Source: Ramazzottius varieornatus
Taxonomy: Eukaryota > Tardigrada > Eutardigrada > Parachela > Ramazzottiidae
Direction of reading: 5' to 3'
Length of the DNA: 64,000 nt
Assembly (NCBI GenBank): GCA_001949185.1
Contig: BDGG01000016.1
Coordinates: forward strand, 1 to 64,000
Shown: positions 1 through 10,469 of the stretch, in pieces
Layout: each line of letters begins with the position of its first letter
Position numbering within the stretch: position 1 is the stretch's first letter
Position numbers and translations under genes: made by a program
Notes under the pieces: model-generated
Seen by the model: the letters and a program-made list of their open reading frames with translations, nothing else
Told to the model about the DNA's origin: nothing
Databases searched by the model: none

Positions 1-3000
1 GCCAGCCAGGCTGATCGTGAGCTATTGGAAGTCTTGACCACCGAGAAGGTCCTTCCCGAGGAGATTAGCGCCATCGACGAGATTGAACTGTTGCGATCAC
101 GCATCGTTCACCAGGAAGAAGAGCGGCCTACTCGGCAAGAGGAGCTCGACATTATCCACCGAAGCGCACCCAAGGACGATCTGTACAGCACCGTCACCAT
201 CGAACGCGAACTAGTCGGCCATCCTGAAGTGCAGGTGCCATTCGTACAGGAAGAGACTGTCATTACCGGTAAGCTCCCCATACATACCATCATACCGTCT
301 CTTTCCACTAGGTTGCCTCACTAACGCCCATCCTTACAGAAGAGCCAGTCCAACCGACAATCGTCCTACCACAAGCCCTTCGCGAGCCACTAGCCATCAT
401 TACCAGCGACAAGTTTACACCTGAGCTCATTAGCGCCATCACCGACCAGCAAGTCATTCGTACTAGCGAAGTGGAGATCCTTACCCGACCAGACGAGCCA
501 GTCGACATTGTACACCGTGTCACTCCCAAAGACGATGCCTTCGCCACTAAAGAGCTACTGGTCCCTACTCCATCACTGCCCGGCGCCGTGGAAGAAGAGA
601 CTATTATCCTGGAGGAAACTATCCACCAACGACGACCAGCGCCTGCTGTCGACACTTTCGACACGGAAACTGCGCCTACCAGGGTGACAGGCGACCTGGT
701 GCCGGCCATCAGCTCTACTCCTGCCAGCCAGGCTGATCGTGAGCTATTGGAAGTCTTGACCACCGAGAAGGTCTTTCCCGACATGCGCCACAGATTTACT
801 CCGAAAGACGACATTTTAATTACTATATTATCACACACTGCGTTTTCCGATCAGACCTCAGCATCATTCGAACAAGTTTTTGTGGACGAAGTTCTTGGTC
901 TGCACGCTGGAATGGAGAGCACAGTTATTGAACCAAAGGCCGACGAATCGACGGGAACTCTATGGGGAACCACCAAAATATCGGACCCCATTCACCGGTC
1001 TACCCCAAAGGATGACCACTTCACAACGGAACACGCTATCAGAAGGTCTGACACGCAAATCATTTCTAACGTGCAGATGGAAAACAGGACAACACCGAGA
1101 ACCTTCGATGACAGCGTAACCGCTCTGATAAATCTCTCAGAATTGGAAACAGCGGACTTCGGCACCAGCTGGCGCGAACGCAACCGTGAAAGCGAAAAGA
1201 GTCAAGAAAAGACATGCGTCGATCGGACAGAGTTCTCCGCCAGCAGCGACGACCACATAGAGCGGGATTTCGAAACTGGCAGTTACAGACTTCTGATAAG
1301 AGAAAAATTTGATGTGTTTTCTCGAGGCTCCTCTGCGCGATTTTCTGCCGAATTTATACCTGCAGAATTTGACACTGGCAGGACGAACCAGCAAGCCCAT
1401 CGATCCACCATTATGCCTACTGACTCGGAGGAGATAGCCAACTTCACGGCACTTGACATCCGCAGACCATCGAATCGAGCCGAGGATTCCGTTCTTTCAG
1501 ATGATCAACGCTTCACAGAACTTTCATCCCTGCTTTCAACTGGACGGGAAGAGCTGCTGGGTGTATTTGGTGAACAAACGGGTCAGGAAAGACGAGGAGT
1601 GGAGTGGTACACGGAAGACCTACCATCGGAAAACGCCCAACCTCGATCTTTCGAACGCATTCGCCATAGGTCAACTCCTAAAGACGACACATTCATCCGG
1701 TCTGTAACTAACCTTCCAAGATCTCCCCTGTATCCATCGGTAGGGTTTCATCAGTCGTACATGGATGACAATCACCCAGAACAATCAATGCGAAGCTTAC
1801 CACTGGAAAGAATCGCTAGAGCTGAACAGTTCGAAGCTATAGCTGGACTTCCCCGCCAACGAGTCGACTTTATCCACGCCGATGTCAGAGGAAACTTTAT
1901 CCCCGTAGAAGCCGAAGAAGTGGCTCGTACAGTGATCGAACGGGAGAAAATACCCGGTTTGATCCATCGTGCTTCTTCCAAAGACGAGTACGTCCTCACA
2001 CGACAAGAAGCATCCACATCGACCCTAATCTCCTCTTCCGACTATACTCTCAGCGAACAGCCAGCTTTGGTGCGACCGGCAGGCGTGATCCCTCGGATAG
2101 CTACACGGGAAAGTTTCGAGATCATTGCGAAAGATCAAGCGCCCAGCATATCAGTCGAGTTCATACCTGCGGTGTTACCAGCTGAGCCAGTCCAAGAGAC
2201 ACCTCGAGCCACTCTCATGACTCTGGAGCTTGATGATGCAGCCGAAATCCAAACCTCCAGTATTTTCAGACCGTCAAATCGCGACGAAAACGTGAGTCCG
2301 TCTGGTGACCTCCGTGTACTTGGAGCTGCATTCCTTCCGACCCAACCAGGAAGAGACGGAGACAACCTGTGGAATAACAGCCAAAGTTGGACAACCCAGA
2401 TAAAAACGGAAGACGTTCTGTCAGAGAACGCCGAAGCACGATCCTACAATCGCATTCGTCATCGATGTTCACCGAAGGATGACATCTACACCACCGAAAC
2501 CTTCGTGATCCCCACTGAAGCAGCAGAGAGACTGCGCAGAGACCCGTCAGTCTTCCAGACATTACGCTCGGAAACACCAATCTTCACATTGCCAGCAGGA
2601 AACCAGACATATCACTTGCCAGCAGGCAGAAGTACGACGTCGGGTGCTCCCGGTGAGAGTAGCTTGAGCGGGGAGATGTGGAGAAGGACGGAGTTTGGAG
2701 ACAACGTAACTTCCCGTGAGGCGTCCGCGTTGCCTTTCCTCCACCGGGTTGGCCCAAGAGACGACTGGTTTCAGCTGGAGACTGCTGGTCAGCCTCGTCG
2801 AGAATCCCATTCCATCGGTATGTCCAAAAACATTCTTCTTACCTAAGCATCGATATCAACCGACGAGGATCTGTGGAAAGATAATTGATTGTCAGACTAT
2901 GAACATGAGCTCAAATGAAATTAAAAATTCGAGAAAATAGGTACAGTATATGCCAGATCAATAAGATGGCAAAACTCACCATGAAATTTATCTTGCTTGG

Positions 3001-5735
3001 AATAGTGTTGATTGAATGAATGGCTGATACTTGGATGAACCGCGAAAACTGGTTCCATTTTAATTGCAGTCAGCTGACTCGATTCAAAAATCAAAACTGA
3101 GAATAGCAATTTCCATCTCGTTCTGGATATCTACCATTTTTGATTTCTCTTGCAGATGTCACACGCCGAGCTTCCACAGCTGCTCCTTCTGCGACCGAAA
3201 GTAGCCACACAAACTACGTCAGGAGAGAAAGTCGTGCTGTCGCAGAGATTGTTATCCAGGACTTTTCCTCCACCCCGGCCCCTCACAAAATCCTCCATCG
3301 TGTTGGACCAAAGGACTTCAACTTTGAGACATACTACGCGGTCGTCAGCAAGGAAGATGCCGATCGATTACTGGGAACTACCACTCCCATACCCGCATCC
3401 TCCGTTTTGGCCGAATTCAAGTAATTTTCCGCTAGATTGTTGCGCTCTCCTTTGTGTAAGTCTTTGATGTCATAGGCTGAGCGATATTCTGACCGGAAGT
3501 GACGCCCAAAGCACCACCAGCAGCTCTCGGTTTGCCGACCTGAATCTGCCGCCAGCTTCACCTGTTCCTCAGCACCGCGCCACCAAGTTCTTAGCCGTCG
3601 AGGAGGACGAAGCTGAAGTGGTGGCTGCCGATGTAGGCAAGGATGGCGGACCAGTCACACCGCGAGTACTGTCCCGCGCACCCAGCCGCTCTTCCATGTC
3701 ATCCCCACCACCCAGCCGAATCTCCCTCGTTGCCCAAAGCTCACTGACAGAAAGAACGGTGTCTTACTCCCAGGTGTCGGAGTATCTGGAAAGCCAAACA
3801 ACCACCATCAACCGCTGGCTGACTACAACGTCCCAATCATTCGAGCACGGGCCGGAAGCCGAAGAAGTACAGACCATCATCTCGCGCAGCTACTCGCCGG
3901 CCACGGTGTTACAGTTGGAACCATCAGTTTCATCATGTGGAGAAGAAAACACCCCAGCCAAGGTACAGGTCTCTCTTGCACAAAATCTCGCAAATATAGT
4001 ACGTAATTTTGTTTGTTTCTGCAGGCGGTCACCGGTGTGCAAAGGGCAGTGGTGCAAGTTGAAGTAGCGGAGGAAGCTATCTGTTTTATCGTCGAGCGAC
4101 CTGCAGAGTTTGCCCATGGAAGAAGGGCGTCACCGCCACTTGAGATGCCGGCTCAGTTATCAGCCGCAGTAGAGCTCAAGTCAACAGAGACCCGAACAAC
4201 GACGCGTACCACCACCAGCACCACGTACGAAGAGCATTCCTGCCTGGTAGCCTACCGATATCTCTACGATATCACCATGTCCAAGTTACGCTCTCTCAGC
4301 TTACTGGTTGTCAATCCCGAGTGCCAACATATCGATCCAGATATACTCGAACGCGAGCGCGAACGTTTTGCCGTAAGTAACCATCTCGCATCGTGCTGTA
4401 ATGCTTCATGAACTTCGCGAAGTGACGTCATAGTTCGCGTAGGGTTTACGGGTATGATGACGCATACACCACACGCTCACAATGACGTAATTCGTGAAAT
4501 TCATGAAGCACTACAGTACGAGACGACTACAAATGAATTCACCAAGATCGTTTTCTTAAGTGGCGCACAAACCCAGCCACAAACAATGTAGACGTGTGCC
4601 ACTTGGGATAATGGTCTAGGCGGAGCCATTTACCGACGTCCAAATCAACTTGCTGCTGGCATTTTCATTGCAAGAATGTATCTTTTGCAGTCCCTTCTGG
4701 ATCGATTGATTCGCACCAACACGGAATTGGGCAGATTGGACAACCTGTACCGCGCCATCTTGGCCATGGAGCCAGACCTGGACATGGACGCCTTGGAAGC
4801 CGAGCACAACCATCTCAACGTTCTGTACATGGAGCTCTTGGCTTACATCCGCATCATTCTCCGACGACAAAAGTACCTAAGCCGACTCCTGGATAGCTAT
4901 CAGAAGGAGAAGATGGAATTTAAGATGCATTTGCTGGACACACTTACCTACCTGCGTACCACCGATAACGTCTCAGAGGTACATATGCAATAAACGCCCT
5001 CTATTGTTCGCGCCTGTTTCGTCAGATCAACCGTCTTGTGTCCATTGTAGGAAGAACAACACGAGCGATTGGCCTTCATGGTCACCGAAGCCGCCAAGCT
5101 CAAGTACACAACGTACCAGATCATGGTTCGCTCTACGCCCGATTTTTGCGACAAGCTAGAAAGCGAAGTCCTGGAATCGATGCTCATTCTACGAGCGGAA
5201 ATTGCCAGTCAAGCATCCATGGAAAATGTGAGATTTTTCGACAAATTTGCAGCCTTTCGACATAACTTTGGGAGATTCAGACAATGAATACTGCTTCTGA
5301 ATTACAGGAAAGCATGATCGAGCAAATTATGCGAGGTCGCGAAGTAAGGTACGTGACGGAAGAGACTACAGTGACGACGTACGAAGAAGGACAAACGGAA
5401 GAGGAAGCGGAAGAGAACAGCAGGACGATAACCACTCGAAGACAAATCACCGTTGCTCCTGTCCAAACTCAGTACGTCCTTCCCTCCGTTCGGCGTCGTC
5501 AGATCGGAATGTGTATTATACTGTGTACTGAATTTTCTGTTTCTCGTTTAGTCGTGGACGAACCATTATGCGAGCCGTTCATCGGGCGTTGCCCATGCAG
5601 ACGCTGACTCTCGTACTAATTGGCTTTGCATCGTTGATTCCCATGGCAAACGATGATTACGCTTGTCTCTTCGAGAACTATTTTGCCTCATCGTTCAACC
5701 CCATGCTCAGCTTCCAAGGAACTCCGCCGTTCTAG
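1..5735 (+). CDS. KASH-domain nuclear-envelope protein (nesprin-like), 3' part
   Basis: This is the C-terminal 1552 residues of a protein whose start lies outside the window. Exons read 1-268, 340-2817, 3156-3420, 3476-3962, 4025-4372, 4691-4978, 5051-5227, 5308-5471 and 5552-5735, all phase-consistent. The N-terminal part shown carries nine degenerate HR-x-x-PKDD repeats. Exons 4691-5227 look like a helical, spectrin- or coiled-coil-like segment. The last exon encodes a membrane span followed by a lumenal tail with DDYAC, NYFASSF and NPML and ends in GTPPF, which is the signature of KASH domains. KASH proteins sit in the outer nuclear membrane and bind SUN proteins through this tail, linking the nucleus to the cytoskeleton. 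The KASH call is firm. The repeat region matches no family I recognise, so the cytoplasmic partner is unknown. Confidence 0.88.
155..3330 (+). repeat. HR-x-x-PKDD protein repeat array
   Basis: Nine copies of a motif like HRSTPKDD occur in the coding sequence, near 155, 505, 785, 990, 1665, 1960, 2455, 2740 and 3290. Each is usually preceded by a hydrophobic or Ile-Arg pair and followed by an aromatic or aliphatic residue. A longer super-repeat is visible: SENAQPRSFERIRHR near 1628 resembles SENAEARSYNRIRHR near 2422, and RRPSNRAED resembles FRPSNRDEN. The repeats diverge toward the 3' end, where PKDD becomes PRDD and then PKDF. Confidence 0.85.
4391..4521. mobile_element. MITE-like element with ~40-bp terminal inverted repeats
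   Basis: The left end starts tcgtgctgtaatgcttcatg. The right end, read in reverse complement, starts tcgtactgtagtgcttcatg, and similarity continues for about 40 bp. The element is about 131 bp, lies in an intron of the KASH gene and has no coding capacity. It is unrelated to the aagtggcgcacg family next to it. No clear target duplication is visible. Confidence 0.6.
4543..4611. mobile_element. Palindromic aagtggcgcac element
   Basis: A hairpin with arms aagtggcgcaca and tgtgccactt, flanked by gatcgttttc, lies in an intron of the KASH gene. It is a diverged copy of the dispersed family described in the findings. Confidence 0.7.
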
Positions 5736-7467
5736 TATCACCATCATCGAACGAAAAAGAAGCTCAGTCTTTATGACGATATGTTCATGACTCAAGATTT
5801 AGCTCAGCGATGTTGGACGATGCAGCAAAAGAATTTCAAATGTGTCCGAAGTTAGGAGAGCTTTCAATGTGCCCAGTGATGGATTCTGTGATGAGGATGA
5901 AAATAAACATATTAAACACCTTCCCGAATTTTGCCTTTTGTTGCCAAAGCCGAGTTATCCAAGTAATCATTTCAACTTTGATTTTGAACGTTTACCATTC
6001 CTATGTTGTATATTCGCCTGATACCTATAATTATTTTACGGGTTTGCCGGTTGCCACCATACGTGTAATGACTGTAAATAAAAGTAATATTGATAATCAT
6101 CCCTTGTTCAATTGGCTTCCACAACGCCACCTATATAGTGGAGTAGATCGAAAAAAGCGAAGGGCCCTTTCGACCGACGTACACTGGTACCGTACATGTA
6201 TTCACCCAGACTGACTGTGTATTGTGCTCATCCGTTTAGGAAACAGTTCAAGGTCTGGGAGAAAGTTTACGCCAAAACCTGATGAGCGAAGAGGAAGTTC
6301 TTTGGAGCTTCGGACTAAGGGCCGCCTAAAAAACTGAGCTCTTCAGCGAATTTGTTACATAGTATCTTGTCTTTACCACCGTAATCGTGCAAAGTTGTTA
6401 CTTCTGAGCTACTATCCAAGCAGCTTGACGACATGGGGTTTCCACAGCAGGAGCAAGCAGATACAACATAGTCAATATTCGTGTGAAAAGAAATTGTTCA
6501 TCAGCTGTGCGTGTATCAATAAGGGAAACAATGCATACTAGTTCGTCTAATGTCAATTGCCAATAACAAACTGTAGCTGTTGTATGTTATGCGGTGCTAA
6601 ACATTTTTCAATCTCGAGGTCATGAATGACGAGCAAGATACGAAGAGGGAAGTCATAAATATTGGAGATGTGTGGATGAGGACTTCTTACGACACAGGGT
6701 GGGACTGAGATGATTGGGCGTCCAGCTGCTGTTGGACGTGTGTGCTCTCAGGGATGAGTGGCTTTTGGTGCGGTGGATTATGCAATGGCACGTGCGGTGC
6801 ACTTGTCGGCGAAACTTCCGTGAGACCAAGTACTATAATCACAAAGAATACATGATTTAGAGATACCCTCCCCACCGAGATAAGAACAATAATAGAATCA
6901 CAGTTTAAGGAGCAGTTCTTCCCGGGGCACCAGTTGGCATATTGCGTTACTCAACAGGTTGCTCATGTCCCACCATAAATTCAAAACAATTAACTCGTGA
7001 TTTGCCCTTTTACCAACGTTCATCATAGTGTCTGAATGGGCGGTACTTTTTACATATGTCCGTGAGAAGTTTGACAACTGGGACGTCAGCATATGAATCT
7101 AGCCAGATCCCCCTTCGGGTGGCGCACATTGTCAGCTAAGAATATTGAAAACGTGCGCCAATTGAGACAACGATCTTGTTCAACTTAGTTCATTTGCCGA
7201 TATCGCATCTATACTGTGATACTAATGTTATAATGATGTAAGCTCGCAGAAAATGCTGAAGAAAAGGAGGAGAGTCTGCATCTTTCGTGCCCGGTATGTA
7301 TCGTACGTCAGTTAAAAATTCCAAAGGAGAAAAGGCTCGACAATCAAAAGAGATTGCGTCTTCTGGCGTCTCAATTAGAGTACTGATGCTCAAGCGTTAA
7401 ATACTCAGGATATCCCTCATTCTACTTCCGCGTCGTCTCCGTAAGAACCTCGCGGCTCTTCAACGAT
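5736..7467. other. 3' UTR of the KASH gene and intergenic gap
   Basis: Possible poly(A) signals (aataaa) lie near 5900 and 6078. A 62-codon minus-strand reading frame at 6687-6875 looks like a signal peptide plus a Pro/His-rich tail, but it has no ATG at its head and no flanking exon I could join. One palindromic element lies near 7098-7196. Nothing else coding is supported. Confidence 0.5.
7098..7196. mobile_element. Palindromic aagtggcgcac element
   Basis: The arms are ggtggcgcacatt and aaacgtgcgcca around a short loop. The right flank holds aacgatcttgtt and catttgccg, which match the outer terminal repeat of the family. It is intergenic. Confidence 0.7.
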
Positions 7468-9672
7468 CTATATGGAATAGATCGTGGGTAGGGACACCGG
7501 AAAAGGCGAGTTCTTACCTAATCTGACTGACATTAACCTTGATTTCCCCAAGTGAGCCACACGAAACTTTTGTATGATGTAAGTTATTTTTCAAGTTGTG
7601 TAAGAATTGCATAAGACAAAATTGCGCATATGCCTTTCTTTGCCTTCAGTACTCGTACATCTTGTGCTTTACTTTATGGCTGATCAAGTAAACTAAACCA
7701 GCTGCAGTGCAGTGCACTCACCAGGAAGAAGGTTATGGCATGGCTGGTGAGTGTCAGCGTGTTGTTGACGGCTAGTTGAATGGTGTAAGCGTTACTGTGC
7801 GTGTAAGCCAGACCGAATAAGCGCTGGGCAATGGGTTCCGCGGAAAAAGGGGATAGAAGATGGCAGAAAACGGAGGCAATGACGAGCATAATCAACAGTT
7901 GCGTCACGTCGTCCCCTTCCCGTCTCTTTCGCTGACGAACTTCGGCCCGAATTAAATTCTTTCGCTGGAGCTTGGACAGACGAAGGATCCTAATGAGGAT
8001 AATGTTGACCGTCGCTACAAGAAAGGTCACATCTGGTCCAACCCTTCATTAGACTTCCTTGACGTTTGTCCGGGAAACTACAGTCATCACGTAATACCGC
8101 CCTATCAAAACGGTGTACATCCTCTACGGCAATACCTATTGTCGGCCCTTTTTCCTTACAGGCTTCGGGCTCCATAGCGAAAATAGACATAATGCTATAA
8201 TACTCCTGTAATCAAGCCGTATCGGATGGGATGGTACCGCGGACCGGAAGTATTACGCTGACGAGCATCTTCAGCCTTAGGGTTCCCAGATGGTGCAGCG
8301 TACTTACTAAGCACAAAGAGTTCGCCAAAGTGGATGGCAGATAGAGCGATCAAGAAGCTTTCCTTCACTTCATTATAGAGTGGTGTTGCTGTCAGCATGT
8401 AGTGGATGTGTGGAGCGTGTGACTGTGAGTGGTTCTTCGTGGAATGTATGGGCAGGTTGAGAGAAGTTTCAGATGCTCTACCGACGTGGGTCCCTCGTGA
8501 AGATCGTTGACTGAATGTGGTACTTGGTGCCGGGTTCTCTAAAACAGCACTAGTTTAATGATAGTTGTGTGGGACTTGATCGGTGGTTCTGAGTTCACCC
8601 TGTATTTAAGAGCTCGGCAAACGAACTCGATCGGATTGTTTTCAAGTGACGCACGTTGCCGGCTGTTATGACGGAGAACGTGCGCCACTTGAGAATATGA
8701 TCTGATCGAGACTGTTTTCCTAAGTGGAGCACGTTTCCTGCAAATCCCACTGAAAACGTGCGCCACTTTGAGAAAAGATCTGCACGATACTCGTGCAGAT
8801 CATTTCACTCGTTTGCCGCGCTTCTGATTGTTTGCACGTTACGTGGACAACCCTACCCGTGGCGCTAAGGAGTGGAAAAGGCGGAGTAATGGCCAGCGGC
8901 GCGTCCTCAGTACGGGTGGAAGTTTGGTTATCTAGGAGAAGCTTCGTAACAGTCTCCGTAACCTCTGGATATGGTGTGACTTCTTCGATGCGGTAGAAAA
9001 AGAAGCGTATGGAATTGACGATGGCACAGCAAACGACAATCAGGGTCACAAGTTGTTTTGCTAATTTGCGCGATCGGCGGATGTTCACTCGTAAGCAGAG
9101 GTAACCGTCGTGGGCACTACGCATTTGTAATATACAGAAGACGCGGTGCACAGCCATACACATGGTGATGAAGAGATTAGACATCTGGGCGAAATTAGCC
9201 ACCGGTAGGTAGACGAAACCCTACAAGGAGCAAAGGGATGACCTTAGAACTACGAGCAGGGAGGCTTACATTCATACACATAAGTGGAATCGGAAACCCA
9301 CCTCGAAAACTCGACCTAGATATCGCTGGATCGGACTTGAATGGTAGCAATCACCACAGCGCACAAAGCCCATTCCCAGGAGGAATACGCAGATTGTCAG
9401 ATCCAGCACGGCCAATGCACGAATATACACTATAGATCGAGCAGAACATTCCATTACGCAAAAACTACATGCACATAATCGGTCGTATCAGCTTTGCCAC
9501 CTGTAATCACTGTATCGTCCCTTCACCTACCAAAAGCAGTCTCCTTGCTTCCGCGTCGGCGAGCCAGAACGACCAAGATGGTGATGTTCCCGAATATTCC
9601 GATGAAACAGATGATCCTCATAACATAGGTGTACAAGACCACTTCCAAGTACTTCCGCGTATCGTCTTCCAT
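7468..9672 (-). CDS. Class A (rhodopsin-like) peptide-type GPCR
   Basis: Six exons, read right to left, are 9531-9672, 9302-9429, 8857-9220, 8308-8538, 7722-8032 and a provisional 7468-7566. They give 424 residues. TM1 carries the classic GN-x-x-x-LVVL motif. TM2 reads RALAVLDLTICVFLLGMG. TM3 ends in MAVHRVFCI, so DRY is replaced by VHR. A long second extracellular loop precedes TM5. TM6 contains FCHLLSP and TM7 contains NNTLTLTSHAITFFL without a clear NPxxY. The overall pattern resembles FMRFamide/myosuppressin-type receptors. The start is the first ATG after an in-frame stop. The C-tail exon is phase-correct but has no family support. Two palindromic elements sit in the intron before exon 4. 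Confidence 0.82.
8604..8826. mobile_element. Double palindromic element in GPCR intron
   Basis: Two hairpins lie in tandem (8645-8695 and about 8722-8775), bounded by gagctcggcaaacgaactcg on the left and tcgtttgccgcgct on the right. These ends form the family's outer inverted repeat. The element ends about 30 bp from the exon 3 donor. Confidence 0.75.
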
Positions 9673-10469
9673 GATCTTGGATGTCAGTGCCACGGCTCAA
9701 ACCAACTAGCTGGGCCACCACCGATCCCAACCGCCTAAAGAATTAGCAGTATAATATGGGGATCTATGAGCCGTTCTGCGAAAAAAGGATCTTGTTGATT
9801 CTATCTTCTGATTAAGAAACAGACGATTGATATGACCGGGGCAGTTAATCAGAACGAAAGTATGGAAGGAAACGAAGGATGTCCTGCCGGTCGAAAGAAC
9901 TGACTATTATATGGGCTTACGCAGGTCTACGGTGCATATAGTGCTGTCGTACGTTGTTGAACGAATACGGGTTTGATACTCCCATACACTGCAAGCCTTG
10001 ATTTTGCGTAAGTCCTTCCACTGTCGCAACTCCTTGCTGTACCGCTAATTCAGACAACACTCAGTGTAGTTCCATATATATGGACCTTTCTTCCCTGTAC
10101 CTCAACTATCTCTGCTCTTCCAGGAGGAAGTACTACATGCGACAGATGTACATAGAGGATGGATGGATGAGGTTTCTGGTAGGCGGCGCCACTAATTTTG
10201 TCCGACCATCGACTGTCAGGTTTAGGAGTATTTCCAAATGTGTCCCGCCATGTCAAACCTAACCGGTAAAAGCCGCTTCCTGTTATTTTGTTGTGGCCAC
10301 ATCAATTCAGTACAGTCTGCACGTTCCGTAAATAAACCAAAAACAGCAGAAATGACTCATGGTAAACCGCTTTCTGATCCCGACTCGCGAAGCACACTGT
10401 AGTTTCTTTCAAAAGTACCGCAGTCCGAACTGTTTTGGCTCTTTCAGCAGTTACCAGTTTGACAGAAGA
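9673..10469. promoter_or_regulatory. Divergent intergenic region, GPCR / receptor cyclase
   Basis: This 0.8-kb gap lies between two genes that point away from each other, so it should hold both promoters and 5' UTRs. No specific element or further exon is recognised. Short frames here lack both ATG-plus-context and splice support. Confidence 0.4.

Noticed and set aside
308-838. 176-codon open frame antisense to the KASH gene
   Set aside because: It lies opposite a coding exon and arises from codon composition. It shows no domain, no splice structure and a repeat-like Ser/Val/Arg bias.
6687-6875. Signal-peptide-like 62-codon frame on the minus strand
   Set aside because: It begins with GTG rather than ATG and no exon could be joined to it. 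Support is too weak to call a gene.
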